From Lutimaribacter degradans (GTDB lineage Bacteria; Pseudomonadota; Alphaproteobacteria; Rhodobacterales; Rhodobacteraceae), in contig NZ_JAMQGO010000001.1 of assembly GCF_023703375.1 (NCBI RefSeq), positions 620,001-684,000 of the forward strand: a DNA stretch of 64,000 nt, read 5' to 3'. A model generated the notes under the pieces. It was not told the DNA's origin, made no database searches, and saw nothing but the letters and a program-made list of their open reading frames with translations. How positions within the stretch are numbered: the first letter of the stretch is position 1; every line of letters starts with the position of its first letter. Both the position numbers and the translations under genes were made by a program. Below are positions 63,044-64,000 of this stretch, one piece after another.

Positions 63044-63148
63044 GCCCGGGGCCGCGGCTTTGCCATCTGGCCATGCGCCGGGCGCTTGCCCATCGTCCGG
63101 CGCTGGTCTATCACCCCGCACTGACACTCAGGAACCAGGACATCCTAC

Positions 63149-64000
63149 ATGCGCGCCGAGGCCCAGAACACTGTCGCCGAAATCGAAAAATCGCTGGAGC
63201 TGCTGCACCAGCGCATGGATTACGACACGGCCCAGCATCGCCTGGAAGAGTTCAACGCCCGGGTCGAAGACCCGAACCTCTGGGATGACCCCGCCGCAGC
63301 CCAGAAACTGATGCGTGATCGCCAGGCGCTGGTGGATTCCATCGAAACCTTCGAAAGCATCCGGCAAGAGCTTTCCGACAATGTCGAGCTGATCGAAATG
63401 GGCGAGATGGAAGAGGATGAAGAGGTGGTGGCCGAGGCCGAGGCAGCGCTCAAGGCGTTGGCCAAGAAGGCCACCGCAAGGGAGCTGGAGGCGCTGCTGA
63501 ACGGTGAAACCGACGGCAATGACGCGTTTCTTGAAATCAAGGCGGGCGCCGGCGGCACCGAGGCCTGCGACTGGGCCCAGATGCTGGCGCGGATGTATGT
63601 CCGCTGGGCCGAGAAACGCGGCTTCGACGTCGAGTTGCAGGAAGAAACCCCCGGCACCGAGGCCGGGATCAAGTCGGCCACCTACCAGATCAAGGGCCAG
63701 AACGCCTATGGCTGGCTGAAATCCGAATCCGGCACGCACCGGCTGGTGCGAATCTCGCCCTTCGGCAAGGGCACGCGCGAAACCTCCTTCGCGGCGGTGG
63801 GGGCCTACCCGGTGATCGACGACAATATCGAGATCGAAGTCAATCCCGCCGATATCCGCATTGACACCTACCGCTCGTCCGGTGCGGGCGGCCAGCACGT
63901 CAACACCACCGACTCGGCGGTGCGGATCACCCACCACCCGACCGGCATCGTCGTGACCAGTTCGGAAAAATCGCAACACCAGAACCGCGAAATCGCGATG
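63149..64000 (+). CDS. prfB: Peptide chain release factor 2 (3' end outside window)
   Basis: The frame from ATG 63149 is open to the window edge, giving 284 residues. The RF2 signs are GAGGTEACDWAQMLARMY, and the GGQ catalytic loop in RSSGAGGQHVNTTDSAV. It recognises UAA and UGA stop codons. Many bacteria control RF2 by a programmed +1 frameshift at an early in-frame UGA; here no such stop occurs, the frame runs uninterrupted, so that control is absent. CAGGA precedes the ATG. The C-terminal end, including domain 4, is not in the window. Confidence 0.95.
   Translation, partial: MRAEAQNTVAEIEKSLELLHQRMDYDTAQHRLEEFNARVEDPNLWDDPAAAQKLMRDRQALVDSIETFESIRQELSDNVELIEMGEMEEDEEVVAEAEAALKALAKKATARELEALLNGETDGNDAFLEIKAGAGGTEACDWAQMLARMYVRWAEKRGFDVELQEETPGTEAGIKSATYQIKGQNAYGWLKSESGTHRLVRISPFGKGTRETSFAAVGAYPVIDDNIEIEVNPADIRIDTYRSSGAGGQHVNTTDSAVRITHHPTGIVVTSSEKSQHQNREIAM

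Noticed and set aside
63149..63260. Programmed frameshift in prfB
   Set aside because: No in-frame UGA occurs in the first codons; the frame is open throughout.

Overview
The window is GC-rich, densely coded chromosomal DNA from an alphaproteobacterium, most likely of the Rhodobacterales (Roseobacter/Rhodobacter group). The clues are family-level: a C4-pathway 5-aminolevulinate synthase (HemA), a cobalamin-dependent ribonucleotide reductase (NrdJ), the alphaproteobacterial DUF1476 zeta subunit of F1-ATPase, a methionine synthase that appears to be split into separate proteins, BioMNY biotin uptake, a DctB/DctD pair, a Mur/Fur-type regulator, and a LexA-type GTTC-N7-GTTC box. I see no insertion sequence, prophage, CRISPR array or rRNA. 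It reads as core chromosome with a few lineage-specific islands of unknown function.

Layout. 1-4.3 kb: end of anmK, then zwf-pgl-pgi (entry to the Entner-Doudoroff/pentose phosphate routes). 4.3-9.5 kb: small lipoprotein, then on the minus strand eno, an EamA exporter and a Fur/Mur regulator, then a plus-strand DEAD-box helicase. 9.5-16.7 kb: a long, tightly spaced minus-strand series fabI, two LysE exporters, gpt, an aminotransferase, a PpiD-like foldase and trpE. 16.9-24.6 kb (plus): pdxH, a two-domain cold-shock protein with a structured leader, a DUF192 protein, tRNA-Pro, bioMNY, ccdA, and a translationally coupled membrane hydrolase/cytochrome P450 pair. 24.6-29.4 kb: DUF1638 protein, hotdog thioesterase, corrinoid protein, radical SAM protein behind an SOS box, homocysteine methyltransferase and the DUF1476 protein. 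29.6-37.5 kb: purC-purS-purQ, dctB-dctD and rne with a long leader. 37.6-44 kb: lipoprotein, nrdJ behind an NrdR box, two identical tRNA-Asp genes, a small membrane protein and a glycosyltransferase. 44.1-51 kb: a five-gene operon (class III aminotransferase, GNAT, both CoA-transferase subunits, M20 deacylase) with a divergent LysR regulator, then an M20 dipeptidase. 51.3-64 kb: hemA, rodZ, ispG, two DsbA-like proteins, an M48 protease with repeats, an aminotransferase, an AmiC-type amidase, PBP1A and the start of prfB.

How it fits together. Cobalamin dependence recurs: NrdJ, the corrinoid protein and the Bmt-type methyltransferase all need B12 chemistry. Envelope functions cluster in the last 12 kb (RodZ, oxidative folding, BepA-like protease, amidase, PBP1A). 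The most unusual items are (i) a dispersed intergenic element in three copies, two of which have a hairpin whose stem sequence changes on both sides while pairing is kept; (ii) a DctD that has lost the sigma-54 contact loop; (iii) the split methionine synthase neighbourhood with DUF1638; (iv) an SOS box in front of a PA0069-type radical SAM gene; and (v) two operons of unknown chemistry (hydrolase-P450; aminotransferase/GNAT/CoA-transferase/deacylase).
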